Source: Nematostella vectensis (Eukaryota > Cnidaria > Anthozoa > Actiniaria > Edwardsiidae). Taken from it: a DNA stretch of 64,000 nt. Under the pieces are notes generated by a model that did no database searches, was not told the DNA's origin, and was given only the letters and a program-made list of their open reading frames with translations. Below are positions 47,936 to 59,171 of this stretch, in pieces. The stretch is from the NCBI RefSeq assembly GCF_932526225.1, contig NC_064046.1, positions 10,503,719-10,567,718 on the forward strand, given 5' to 3'. The position numbers were made by a program, and so were the translations under genes. The stretch's first letter is position 1. Each line of letters starts with the position of its first letter.

Positions 47936-49489
47936 TAAAATTTTATGTGTGTAACCGCGACCGGAAACCTCAGATGTCATCGAGAAGAAAGGAAATTCTA
48001 CTGCAGTAGAGTTCCGGCGAACCATCCTACGACCCATGGTTCATGGCCTCAACTAAGGTTGCGGTAATTAGCGCTGACAGAAGTGTAATGGTGTTAAATT
48101 GCGTGTTATGCTCAAAACCTAGTCGCTTTTCGTAACGATTATTCGGCTTCTGATGGTAATTCTAGTGTGACTTTGCTTCCATTCCCGATAACGAGTTCTA
48201 AGCTCTAAATGATTTAACCATGTTCGGAAACAAATTGTTGCTCAATGTATGCTCAATGCTTTATATAAATTCGTTCCAAGCGTACCACGTTGAACACAAG
48301 CTAGAATAAATCCCGCCAAAGTATTTGAATGATAATCAGTGTAGATCCCTTGATAAGTAACCCGTGACACGAGGACACTTGATTCGCTGTTGACAACTCA
48401 ACTAAGGTAAAGTGAGTTTGTGTAACCGCAGCGCTCGTTTCCGCTCAGTACGCCCTGGGTCCCCGAGGATGAACCAGGACCAACCTGGGTTGGTTGAATG
48501 AATGATATTGTAATAAAATCTTCTCGAGACTTGATACCGTTACCCTCACTGGGGTTACGTTTCGAATTTCAGCGTGACATATATTGCATATATTGTGAGT
48601 TATTTGATACACTCTTTTTTTATTTATAAGAACGTCTAATTTTCAGTTGACGCTGCGCCGTTCTTTTAAGAAAATTAAAAATTCAAAATTAAATTTCAAA
48701 ATCAAAACTTTGGAGCATTTTGAGGCTGAAAGTGTTCTTAACGATGTTCTTAAATTATAGTGCTTATAAAATATAGTAACCACTCAATTATTAGAAAGAG
48801 AATTACACAAATGATCAATAACAATAATATTTGAGGTTGTTATTGATGAACACAATTTCACACTGCATTTTAGAACACACCCGACTAATGAAGTAATATT
48901 TTTTCTGCTATCTGAGCCTCGGCATGTTCTTAAAATTTGGCGAAATCTAAGCCTGGACGTTCTTATAAAAAGGTTCTAATAAAAAAAAGAGTGTATTAGG
49001 GATCTTTTAAAAAGACCAATAAAATGATATTTTGGTCAATAGAGTGCCATCTTCGGTTCTCTTTCTTCTTCTTCTGGTTACGTGAATATGCTAGAGTACA
49101 GTATACTAAAGTAATGAGGATGAATTTGCAAATGCTTTCTTTGTATTTGAGATTGCATTAGGCCCGATATTCAGCTGTACTAGACAAAATAGAAAACACA
49201 GAATGTGCGCCTAAGAGATGTAAATGTGTATTAAATCATACCTGGTACTTCACCAATTCTCTGACCAAGAATTAGATCTGAAATAAGCTCACATCTCCAG
49301 ACCGTTCGGGCCTTGCTGAGTTTATGACGCCAGTGTTGTTTGCAAGCTCCCGGATATTGATCTGTCTACTGCCAATCAAACTCCCGTTAAGCAAACGGCA
49401 ATGTCACACATGACTGCTTTCAACGCCTGCAAGGGACAATAGCACTTTCTGGCTATCAGACTAGAAAACCTCTATCTTTCTCCATCGCT
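47936..49489. other. shared upstream region of DPEP-a and DPEP-b, no gene seen
   Basis: Noncoding as far as I can tell; AT-rich with an inverted pair (AACACTCTTTTTTTATTTATAAGAACG near 48610 in part matched by TTCTTATAAAAAGG near 48960) that may be another MITE of about 390 bp. No clear TATA box close to 49490. Confidence 0.4.
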
Positions 49490-52400
49490 ATGTCGGTGCT
49501 GCAAACACTTGTTTGCCTGGTCGTAATTGTAAAGGTCTCCAGTGGCGCGAATCTGAAGACGCGACGTGATGTTGATTATAGAGCTAAAGTTGTGGAGATT
49601 TTGAAGACGACGCCGCTTATTGATGGGTAGGCCGATTGCGTTGTATTTTCAAACAAGAAGAAGCGATTTATGAGTTGCCCTTTGCACAAGGAGGGGGTTT
49701 TGACTCTAGTACGTTTAGTTTGCAACATTCCACTGGATAAGAGAAACTATTTATCTTTGCCACTGATATTTAATATTAACAATTTGATATGTGTGACCAA
49801 GCCGCTTTAAGACATGTTTACTTTTTGCGCTTAGTGCTCGAGGATCAAGCAGCTTAGACAACAGAATTCAGGGCGGGAATTCATAAACGTCTTTGCATTT
49901 TCATGCTAATTATTGCTTCTTTCTATAGAAACGGGATGGAAACCAAGGTGTGAAGTCCCACATTGAAAAATAGACCGAACATGAGTCTTGATTTGCACAT
50001 GTCCTATTGATGTTTGGTTTGAGCGATGTGACGAAATTATCATACATTTGTTCCTTTTTATTTTGTTTACAGCCACAATGATGTACCTTTTCAGTTACGT
50101 AGAAAGTACAACAATCGATTCGAGAATTTCACCTTTGATCATCAACCCACATGGCATACGGACCTCCCTCGACTGAAGAGAGGCATGATGGGAACACAGG
50201 CTAGTATTTTGTAATAACGCAAACCCCCAAGGGAATCGATATTTGTTTGAGGTAATCGATATTTGTTCGGTTCTCCATATAAGTCGTTAGCAAATTATGG
50301 TTATCCATATAAGTCGATAGCAAAGTATGGTTATCCATATAAGTCTTTAGCAAAGTAAGGCTATCGATATAAGTCGTTAGCAAAGTATGGTTATCCATAT
50401 AAGTCGTTAGCAAAGTATAATTATCCATATAAGTCGTTAGCAAAGTAAGGTTATCCATATAAGTCGTTAACAAAGCATGGTTATCCATATAAGTTGTTAG
50501 CAAAGCATGGTTATCCATATAAGTCGTTAGCAAAGTATGGTTATCCATTTAAGTCGTTAGCTAAGTATGGTTATCCATATAAGTCGATAGCAAAGTATGG
50601 TTATCCATATAAGTCTTTAGCAAAGTAAGGCTATCGATATAAGTCGTTAGCAAAGTATGGATATCCATATAAGTTGTTAGCAAAGCATGGTTATCCATAT
50701 AAGTCGTTAGCAAAGTATGGTTACCCATTTAAGTCGTTAGCAAAGTATGGTTTTCCATATAAGTCGTTACCAAAGTATGGTTATCAATAAGTCGTTAGCA
50801 AAGTAAGGCTATCGATATAAGTCGTTAGCAAAATATGGTTATTCATATAAGTCGTTAGCAAAGTAAGGCTATCAATATGACGCGTTAGCAAAGTATGGTT
50901 ATTCATATAAGTCGTTAGCAAAGCATGGTTATCCATATAAGTCGTTAGCAAAGTAAAGTTATCCATATAAGTCGTTAGCAAAGTAAGGTTATCCATATAA
51001 GTCGTTAGCAAAGTAAGGTTATCCATATAAGTCGTTAGCAAAGTATAATTATCCATATAAGTCGTTAGCAAAGCATGGTTATCCATATAAGTCGTTAGCA
51101 AAGTAAGGTTATCCATATAAGTCGTTAGCAAAGTAAGGTTATCCATATAAGTCGTTAGCAAAGTATAATAATCCTTATAAGTCGTTAGCAAAGCATGGTT
51201 ATCCATATAAGTCGTTAGCAAAGTAAGGTTATCCATATAAGTCGTTAGCAAAGTATAATTATCCATATAAGTCGTTAGCAAAGTAAGGTTATCCATATAA
51301 GTCGTTAGCAAAGTATTGTTATCCCTAGAAGTCGTTGGCAAATTATGATTATCCATATAAGTCGTTAACAAAGTATGGTTATCCATATAAGTTGTTAGCA
51401 AAGTAAGGCTATCGATATAAGTCGTTAGCAAAGTATGGTTATCTATATAAGTCGTTAGCAAAGTATAATTATCCATATAAGTCGTTCGCAAAGCATGGTT
51501 ATCCATATAAGTCGTTAGCAAAGTAAGGTTATCCATATAAGTCGTTAGCAAAGTAAGGTTATCCATATAAGTCGTTAGCAAAGTATAATTATCCATATAA
51601 GTCGTTAGCAAAGTAAGGTTATCCATATAAGTCGTTAGCAAAGTATTGTTATCCCTAGAAGTCGTTGGCAAATTATGATTATCCATATAAGTCGTTAACA
51701 AAGTATGGTTATCCATATAAGTTGTTAGCAAAGTAAGGCTATCGATATAAGTCGTTAGCAAAGTATGGTTATCTATATAAGTCGTTAGCAAAGTATTGTT
51801 ATCCATATAAGTTGTTAGCAAAGCCTGGTTATTCATATAAGTCTTTAGCAAAGCATGGTTATCCATATAAGTCGTTAGCAAAGTAAGGTTATCCATATAA
51901 GTCTTTGGCAAAGTATGATTATCCATATAAGTCGTTAGCAAAGTATGATTATCCATATAAGTCGTTAGCAAAGTAAGGTTATCCATATAAGTCGTTAGCA
52001 AAGTAAGGTTATCCATATAAATCGTTAGCAAAGTATGGTTATCCTTATTAGTGGTGATGATTATAATGATGATGGCGGTATTCGTGGTGGTGATGGTGAT
52101 GATGGTGATGGAAGTAGTTGTTATGGTCGTCGTAATTAGGTTGGTGATAGTGATCGTGATTGAGGTGGTAACGATAATTATGCTATTGATGATTTTGATG
52201 ATGATAGTGGTGGTGATGTCGATCTTGGTGGTATGTTTGTAGTGATGGTGACGTTGTTGATAGTAGCGGTATAATGATAGTGGTGGTGATTTGGTGATGA
52301 TTATTGTGGTAACAATGATGACGGTGATCGTGACAGAGGTAGTGATGTTGACAATGATAATGGTGGTGTTGATGGTGATGTCGTTGTCGATCTTGGTGGT

Positions 52401-53036
52401 ATAGTGGTGGTTGTGGTGACGGTTATTTCGATCTTTGTGGTATAGTGGTAGTAAGGTGATGTCGATCTTGGTGGTATTGTTGTGGTGATTGTGGTAGTTG
52501 ATAGTGGCAGTAATAATGAGGATGTTACTGATATTGATAATGTTGAAATAGTGTGTGGTGGTGGCGATAATGGTGGTGATGATGGTGATGGTAATGGTGT
52601 TGATGGCAATGGGAGTAATTCGTCGTGTTGGTGGTGTTATTGTTGATGGTGATTTTGATATGATAGTGATGTTATTCGTTTAATTTCTTACAGTTGTGGT
52701 CAGCCTTTGCCTTCTGCGCCAACCGAATGAAGAATGCTGTTCGCCAAGGACTCGAGCAAGTCGCTATCATAAAGAGAATGACCGATAAATATCCCGAAGA
52801 TTTTCAGTTCGTTACCACAGCACAAGGGATCAGAGATGCTAAAAAGGCTGGAAAAATCGGCTGTATGATTGGTCTAGAGGGAGGTCACATGATTGATTCT
52901 AGCTTGGCAACACTGCGCATGTTCTATCTGCTGGGGGTACGCTATCTGACGCTGACTCACTCTTGTCACGTGCCATGGTAAGTTGAAGGATGGGGCCCAC
53001 ATGACGTGATAATAAGAATATTGATGATGATGATAT

Positions 53037-53067
<31 letters not shown>

Positions 53068-53177
53068 GATAATGATGATGATGATGGTGGTGATGATGAT
53101 GATGATGAAGATGGTGATGATGATGATGGTGATGATAATGGTGATGACGACGACGACGATGATGATGATGATGGTGG

Positions 53178-53208
<31 letters not shown>

Positions 53209-55199
53209 AATGATGGTGATAATGATGGTGATGGTGATGATGATGATGATGATGATGATGGTGATGATGGTGATGATGATGTTGGTGATGATCACTTCTT
53301 CTAGGGCTAGTACCTGCTCTGCGCCGAAAAAGACCTCTCACAATGGCCTGAACGCCTTCGGCAGGGTGAGGAACAGCACGTTGTGCTTGTCCATTTTTTC
53401 TAACTTTTCTTAGCCCAGCCGTTATTCCCCATGTTTAGGTATACACCTATTTCAATAAAGGTTGTCATTGCAAATGGCAAATGGCGATTGGCGAATGACA
53501 GTTTTACGACCGGTAGTAACCATGCGTCTCGGAGAATATGGATAAATCAAAACAATTATCCATTGAAGGTTACCAATGCTTGGCTATGACATTGCTGGAC
53601 ATTATTTAACACCTTTATTTTTACAACTAATTAGTACCCATAAGCCATTTACCATTTGCCTTTTGCACTGGCAACCTTTTGTGAAATAGGTGTTTAAACG
53701 TATGATCTGCGTTTTTTTATAGACGGTCGTCATGGAGATGAACAGGCTTGGTATGATGGTGGATATTTCACACGTGTCTAACGTCACTATGCATGACGTC
53801 CTTGATGTCACCAAGTCCCCCGGTAAGAAGGTGTTTATTTCGGCTTGAATTTGGCACTCAAAAAGTCATGTGGTCAGTTAGTGTAAGTCGCCTATTTACC
53901 CTGTTGCCTTTCAGTCATTTTCAGCCACTCGTCGGCCTACGCCCTCTGCAAACACCCGCGAAATGTCCCTGATGATGTTCTCAGGAGAATGGTAAGGCAT
54001 CCAAGTACACAGTCACTAAAACACGGAACAGGCGCGTACTAAGGGAGGGGGGGGGGGGGGGTGCACGCTGACCCTACCCCTATCCCCATCAGCGATTAAA
54101 GTTTGATATTTTATCAACAATATTTAATTAAAAATATCTTCTTACTTGCTTGAATTAGCAGATGGAAATACATGCTTAGTGTGGCTAGATATTGATCAGG
54201 GAGCATGAAATGGCAATGGCGGCGTTTCGAGCGTTCTAAACATGCTATTGGTATATTTAATCGATCTTGAAGATCATTCAGTTTCAATTTAATCTTTGTT
54301 TATCGAGGATAACATATTTAACCGAATATACAGTTTTCTAACATATGGCCCTCGGTTAGTGTGTCACTGTGGGTGGTCACTGCCAGAGGGTTTATTGCGT
54401 CCCCAGTGGTTCTTTTACGTCCCTTCGGTTCAGGTTAATGTAGTGCAGCTTGAAGAGACGGGACCGCCGGTTTGATGTCCCTATCCGAGAAGACTGAGAA
54501 TAACGGGAGAATAACTTCAACTCACTTGTGACACAAATTCGAATCAAGGCAGGAACCCGTAAAAATCCCCAGTTTGAGCCAGGATTCGAACCTGGGCCAC
54601 AGCGGTGAGAGGCCGACGCGCTAACACACTATGCCACCCGTGCTTCATTGAGGGGAAATGAAGCATGCAACATTTCCAGATTAAACACCACCTTTAGGCT
54701 TGGCTCAACTCGCTTGGCTATGATCATGATGAAAGTAAGAATTATCCTGTAGCCGGATCTCATTCCGGCTTATTCTGAAATGTTTTGTTCGAATATTGGG
54801 AATTCTGTGGATCGCAAAGAAATGATTTCTTCGCACCTTCGCCCCAGCGCACCTCGGCCTTCGAGCGCGCCACAGAACTCCCAATATTCGAAAACAAAAC
54901 ATTTCCGAATAAGCCCGAATGAGAGCCCGCTAAGTAAGAATCGTTTGTTTACTTTTCCAGCCAGCAAACGGTGGACTTGTGATGGTTAATTTCGCGAATG
55001 ATTACGTTATTTATAATGCAACTAGACGTGGAATCACCGTAAGATTGACCGACGTTGCGGGTATGCATCGCTCTACCAGTCTACAGTAGTTTACAAGGGT
55101 ATTAGGAGCGAACCATTTGATATTTGACTGGAGGAATGGCTGAAATCGAGCAAGACTGGCAGACAAAAATCGAACAGCAAAACTGTCCGGGAAAACAAT

Positions 55200-55232
<33 letters not shown>

Positions 55233-57499
55233 CGATAAGCCACTTCCCCCGTCAAAAATCAAATGGTTCGTCCCTTAGCAAAAATGTTCTTAGCTGGTGC
55301 GTGCGCAACCCCCTTGTCGGCCAAAAAGTGTGTCATTCCTTATTAAGGAATCTTTAAATACTATGCTTTTTCTATATGATACCATGATACCTATGCCTGC
55401 ACACCCCCTTAGGCCAATCCTGGGTATGCACCTGCTTGCAATGCCATTTACATTCACTAAAAGCCATAGCGCGCGTAAATTTTCCAGCCAACGCGATTTC
55501 GTAGTGCAAACCATTCAATGGAATGCAAAGCATGAGCTTGTGGAGGTTAATGCTTGGCATTTGCTTTTAGGTTAAAGGAATTTGTGTAAAGGGGCTGTCA
55601 GGTAAAACCTGTCTCAGGGAATTTTCCACATTTTTTTTCAGACCACATCGATTACATAAAGAATGTGTCAGGAATCGATCATGTCGGAATTGGGGCAGAT
55701 TACGACGGCGTGCCTTAGTAAGTGGACTGCACATACAAGCTTTATTTAGGGGTTTACGTGTGCACACACAGAAAAGAAAGTAGAACTTTGCTTGAGGTAA
55801 GTCCTTGGGATTTTGCGGCATGTCGTTTTTAGGGTACTGTTATTACATACCCTACCCCTCTTTATCCGAAGGCACACTTCTCTTAGGACATTTTCTTCCA
55901 GGCTAAAAAAGGTTTTCTATCTTATATTTTCTCACCCAACCAGCCCTCCCCTGTCTTTGATCTATTGTGGAGCCCCCCTTAGAATTTTTGGATATTGGGA
56001 AATGCAAGACATAAGGAAGGTGACACATAGGGGCATTCCAACTTTTTTCTGAGCACAAAAATTTGTGACATGCACTGTGATTTACCCCATAAGGCTACGA
56101 GTTTTGTTATTGAATCTGTTTTCCTCAAACACAGTAAATCCCAGAGGATATGATAATACTTTACCTTCTGGCATCACCCAACCATGATACTTGATCTTAA
56201 GGTTATGATTTCTTGATCTTAAGGCTATGATTACTTGATAAGGTTATGATTACTTGATCTTAAGGCTATGATTACTTGATCTTAAGGTTATGATTACTTG
56301 ATCTCAAGGCTATGATTACTTACTCTTAAGGCTATGATTACTTGATCTTAAGGTTATGATTTCTTGATCTTAAGGCTATGATTACTTACTCTTAAGGCTA
56401 TGATTACTTGACCTTAAGGTTATGATTTCTTGATCTTAAGGCTACGATTACTTACTCTTAAGGCTATGATTACTCACTCTTAAGGCTATGATTACTTACT
56501 CTTAAGGCTATGATTACTTACTCTTAAGGCTATGATTTCTTGATCTTAAGGCTATGATTACTTGATCTTAAGGCTATGATTACTTACTCTTAAGGCTATG
56601 ATTACTCACTCTTAAGGCTATGATTACTTACTCTTAAGGCTATGATTACTTACTCTTAAGGCTACGATTAAGGCTTAAAGCTTTGACTTACTCTTAAGGC
56701 TATGATTACTTACTCTTAAGGCTATGATTAAGGCTTAAAGCTTTGACTTACTCTAAAGGCTCTGATACTCAGCAATTGCACCAGTTTAGGGACGAACCAT
56801 TTAACTTTTGAGGAGGGTGGATGATTCTGAAAAAAATTCCCGCGAGCGATTTTTACAAAAAAAAAAAAAATCATGCAAGCAGTAAAATATCCTGCACACC
56901 ACCAATAGGGGGGGGGGAATCCTGCCCAATAGCAGAGCCCCTGAATGGTCCCCAGAAATTTTGATGTGCTCGCAGTTTTTTGCTAATGATTGCATGCTCG
57001 CGCAATAGCCAAGAGGAAAAAAAATATCTTGCTCACATGAAATCATCCAACCCCCCCCCCCCCTCAAAAGTTAAATGGTCCGTCCCTCACTACTGTCAGG
57101 CCGACAGAAACGTCAACCGATAAAAAAAATACACAAAGAATCTATTATAATCTGCAATATTCTGACAGGGCCATCCGCTTTAAATTATCAGTGCTCGAAG
57201 AAACTTTCAAAAGACACAGCTTTTACGATTTTAAATATTTTTTGCGTTTTCCATTAAAAATAATCGATAATTGTTACGTAATTGACCGGAAGTTAACTGG
57301 TAATATTGCCGCTTTAACTGATTTGTTTTCTTAGTGTCCCCCAAGGCTTAGAAGATGTTTCCAAGTACCCAGACCTCCTGGCCGAGCTAATGAGACGTGG
57401 ATACACTGAGGATGATATCAAGAAAGTTGCTGGAGAGAACCTTATCCGTGTGCTTGCCAAAAATGAACAGGTGTGAAAAACAGTAAATGTTCTTTTTAC

Positions 57500-57534
<35 letters not shown>

Positions 57535-58050
57535 CAACAACAACAACAATAATAATAATAATTTATTAGGTTATATTGCACTTTTTACTTGTAATGATCC
57601 ATCCATTTCTTCTCCGAGTCCGATTGAAACCATCAGGCTTTTGTGGGTAGGAGAGCTCCTCCATTTTACATGTATTAATACTTTTAATAACTAAAAAAAC
57701 CATCAACAAATAACCAGATGTGATTGATTATATCTAATTGGAAATAATTTAGTTTTTCGCTTGAAATAGCTAATGAAATCGCCTTGTGTGACACAGTATT
57801 ATCGTGTAGGAGTGTGAAATGATCTTCTTTAATGGCTAAATGACCACATTTATGCATCATAAAACAGCTTGATTGAAAGCTTCTGTTCTATTTATCATAG
57901 ATTGCAGAGGGTATGAAGAACACACGCCCTTATGATGAATACCAGTTTTATGCAAATGTGACATGCCGTCCAAACTTTGGGGGAGGTTACGGTGCATATA
58001 CACAACGCTACAAAAGCTATGTAAAAGTCTCACCAATTAACTTGTCATAA
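49490..58050 (+). CDS. membrane dipeptidase (M19 family) with cleavable signal, DPEP-b
   Basis: Ten exons: 49490-49626, 50073-50199, 52694-52977, 53305-53365, 53723-53822, 53915-53991, 54961-55060, 55642-55717, 57335-57470 and 57901-58050; 415 residues. Ligands: His47/Asp49 (HNDVPFQ), Glu150 (LEGGH), His220 (DISH), His241 (FSH). Other hallmarks: [37 protein letters not shown]. The first 19 residues ([19 protein letters not shown]) form a cleavable-type signal peptide, so the product is secreted or loosely surface-bound; the tail shows no GPI signal. All nine intron phases match DPEP-a, so the pair arose by gene duplication rather than retrocopy. Intron 2 has a GC donor (CAG|GCTAGT), where DPEP-a has GTGAGC. 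Exon 7 is 15 nt longer than in DPEP-a. Introns 2, 3, 6, 8 and 9 hold satellites and mobile elements. Confidence 0.95.
50275..52050. repeat. 30-bp minisatellite, about 59 units
   Basis: The unit reads about CCATATAAGTCGTTAGCAAA then GTAAGGTTAT. Because 30 is a multiple of three, the minus strand stays open for 415 codons (repeating [10 protein letters not shown]-like decapeptides), which I take as an artefact. Higher-order structure: a variant pair at 51301-51360 recurs at 51631-51690 (11 units), and another at 50296 recurs at 50566 (9 units). Entirely in DPEP-b intron 2. Confidence 0.95.
52051..52680. repeat. degenerate GGT/GAT trinucleotide-rich tract
   Basis: Imperfect TGGTGATGATGGTG-type sequence running up to the exon 3 acceptor of DPEP-b. 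Long open frames across it are composition effects. Confidence 0.8.
53022..53291. repeat. ATG trinucleotide microsatellite
   Basis: GATGATGATGGTG repeat with few interruptions in DPEP-b intron 3, ending about 13 bp before the exon 4 acceptor. It explains the poly-His, poly-Ile and poly-Met readings in the three frames. Confidence 0.9.
54360..54643 (-). mobile_element. tRNA-derived SINE
   Basis: On the minus strand from 54643: GCACGGGTGGCATAGTG (box A-like TGGCATAGTG), then GGTTCGAATCC (box B, perfect; 54576-54586 on +). The head resembles tRNA-Glu(CTC) (CCTCTCACCGC). There is no 3' acceptor strand to pair with GCACGGG, so it is not a functional tRNA. The body has AGGGACATCAAACCGGCGGT and AAGAACCACTGGGGACG, resembling conserved core domains seen in several animal SINE families. 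The 3' end is uncertain. In DPEP-b intron 6. Confidence 0.75.
54750..54932. mobile_element. MITE with inverted arms of about 60 bp next to a splice acceptor
   Basis: Left arm includes GGCTTATTCTGAAATGTTTTG, right arm CAAAACATTTCCGAATAAGC, with TTCGAATATTGGGAATTCTG mirrored. Ends about 28 bp before the exon 7 acceptor of DPEP-b. Confidence 0.7.
55205..55232. repeat. poly(A) homopolymer
   Basis: About 28 A residues in DPEP-b intron 7. Could be the tail of a retroelement on +, but no body is recognisable upstream. Confidence 0.7.
56190..56768. repeat. 22-bp minisatellite
   Basis: Unit AAGGCTATGATTACTTACTC plus TT, with TTGATCTT variants and two 25-bp inserted variants (GATTAAGGCTTAAAGCTTTG); roughly 25 units in DPEP-b intron 8. 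Confidence 0.9.
57085..57315. mobile_element. AAAGCCG-family MITE copy
   Basis: Carries GACAGGGCCATCCGCTTTAA, AGAAACTTTCAAAAGACAC and ends ACTGGTAATATTGCCGCTTT, the inverse of the family 5' end. Sits immediately 5' of DPEP-b exon 9, about 20 bp from the acceptor. Confidence 0.65.
57500..57561. repeat. AAT/AAC microsatellite
   Basis: ATAATAATAATAAC followed by CAACAACAACAAC and AATAATAATAAT in DPEP-b intron 9. Confidence 0.9.
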
Positions 58051-58205
58051 GCAAGATTTTAAAGCAGCTTTAGCTTCATAAACTAAAGCCCTAATACCTT
58101 TTTACAATTTCTCAGTTTTCTTTGTTTGTAAAAAAAGTCGCTTTTAAAAATGACTGTTCTCTTATTTTATACATGAATAACATGTTTCCATTAAGTGTAC
58201 TTTTT

Positions 58206-58319
58206 CCCTGCTAGCAGAGGCCTCTTTTTTCTGTATTTCTTTGAGTTCGCGAGGAAAATATTTTCCTCGCGAACTCCAGCCCAGCGAAATACAGAGAAAA
58301 GAGGCCTCTGCTAGCAGGG
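58206..58319. mobile_element. 114-bp near-perfect palindrome with 12-bp target duplication
   Basis: Arms begin CCCTGCTAGCAGAGGCC and end GGCCTCTGCTAGCAGGG, centred near 58263 (GAAAATATTTTC). AAGTGTACTTTT flanks it at 58193-58204 and 58320-58331. It lies 155 bp past the DPEP-b stop codon and may be within the 3' UTR. Confidence 0.7.
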
Positions 58320-59171
58320 AAGTGTACTTTTATCATAGATAGGTACTTAACCCCAATAGCTACAGGAAAATGTAAACTTCATGTCAAGATTTAAATTTTC
58401 TCTGGTTAAATACAAGTTTTTATTTCTCTTGTTCTATTTACAAGCAATGAGATTTTGACAGAATAGGTGACTTTTGTTAAAAATACTGAGGAAAACAATC
58501 ACTGGAAAACACCAATGAGATGGGACCTCTAAACTATACACTAACTTTTAGTAACATTTACAGATCATGCCATTGACTTCACCATAAAAAGTATTTCTTT
58601 TCACTTTAAATATAAAGTTTTGAATTTTAAAGCTGAAAATGCTATGTGAAATGAAAGTTTTAAGTACAAATGAGTGAATATGCATCAAAGAGTGATCATT
58701 CTAGTTCTTTTGCTTGAAAATAATTCCCTCCCTCCTTAAAATTATGCCCCTCCAATCCCCATTTCTTGCTTGTCTTGAATCAAGTCTGGAAAGGAAAGGA
58801 AATTCCTTGGTAAGAAAATCCTTTGAAATTAATTTTTAACATCATCACAATCTCTACCATCTATATACAGAATGTTACAAGAAGTTGGCAAGTAACAGAA
58901 CAAGTTTGATATCTTTATGATATCTTTATAATTCATTTAAAAGGGAAAGTTTTAAGCACAGTGACATTGAGTTCAGGTGCATTTGAGCCATTTAGCCCAG
59001 ACTTTACCAGGTTTTTTGCTGTTTATCAAAAAGGCAAGCAAAAATATATAGGAAAAATATACCAGAATTACCAAATGATAAAAAAAAAATTGGTGCCTGA
59101 CGGGCTTAAAGTGAAAACAGCCCAAGAGCACCTCTGAAGTGGAAAAGCCGTTCTATGAACTAAAGAGAATC

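Noticed and set aside
50784-52031. 415-codon minus-strand ORF of repeating [10 protein letters not shown]
   Set aside because: It is the translation of a 30-bp minisatellite inside DPEP-b intron 2; period divisible by three keeps it open by chance.
50275-52050. CRISPR-like array
   Set aside because: Units are contiguous 30-bp tandem repeats without spacers, in an intron of a eukaryotic gene.
52874-53413. ORFs rich in His, Ile or Met
   Set aside because: They are the frames of an ATG/CAT trinucleotide microsatellite in an intron.
54576-54643. functional tRNA-Glu gene
   Set aside because: Box A and B are present, but the 3' sequence does not pair with the 5' acceptor strand and continues into a SINE body.
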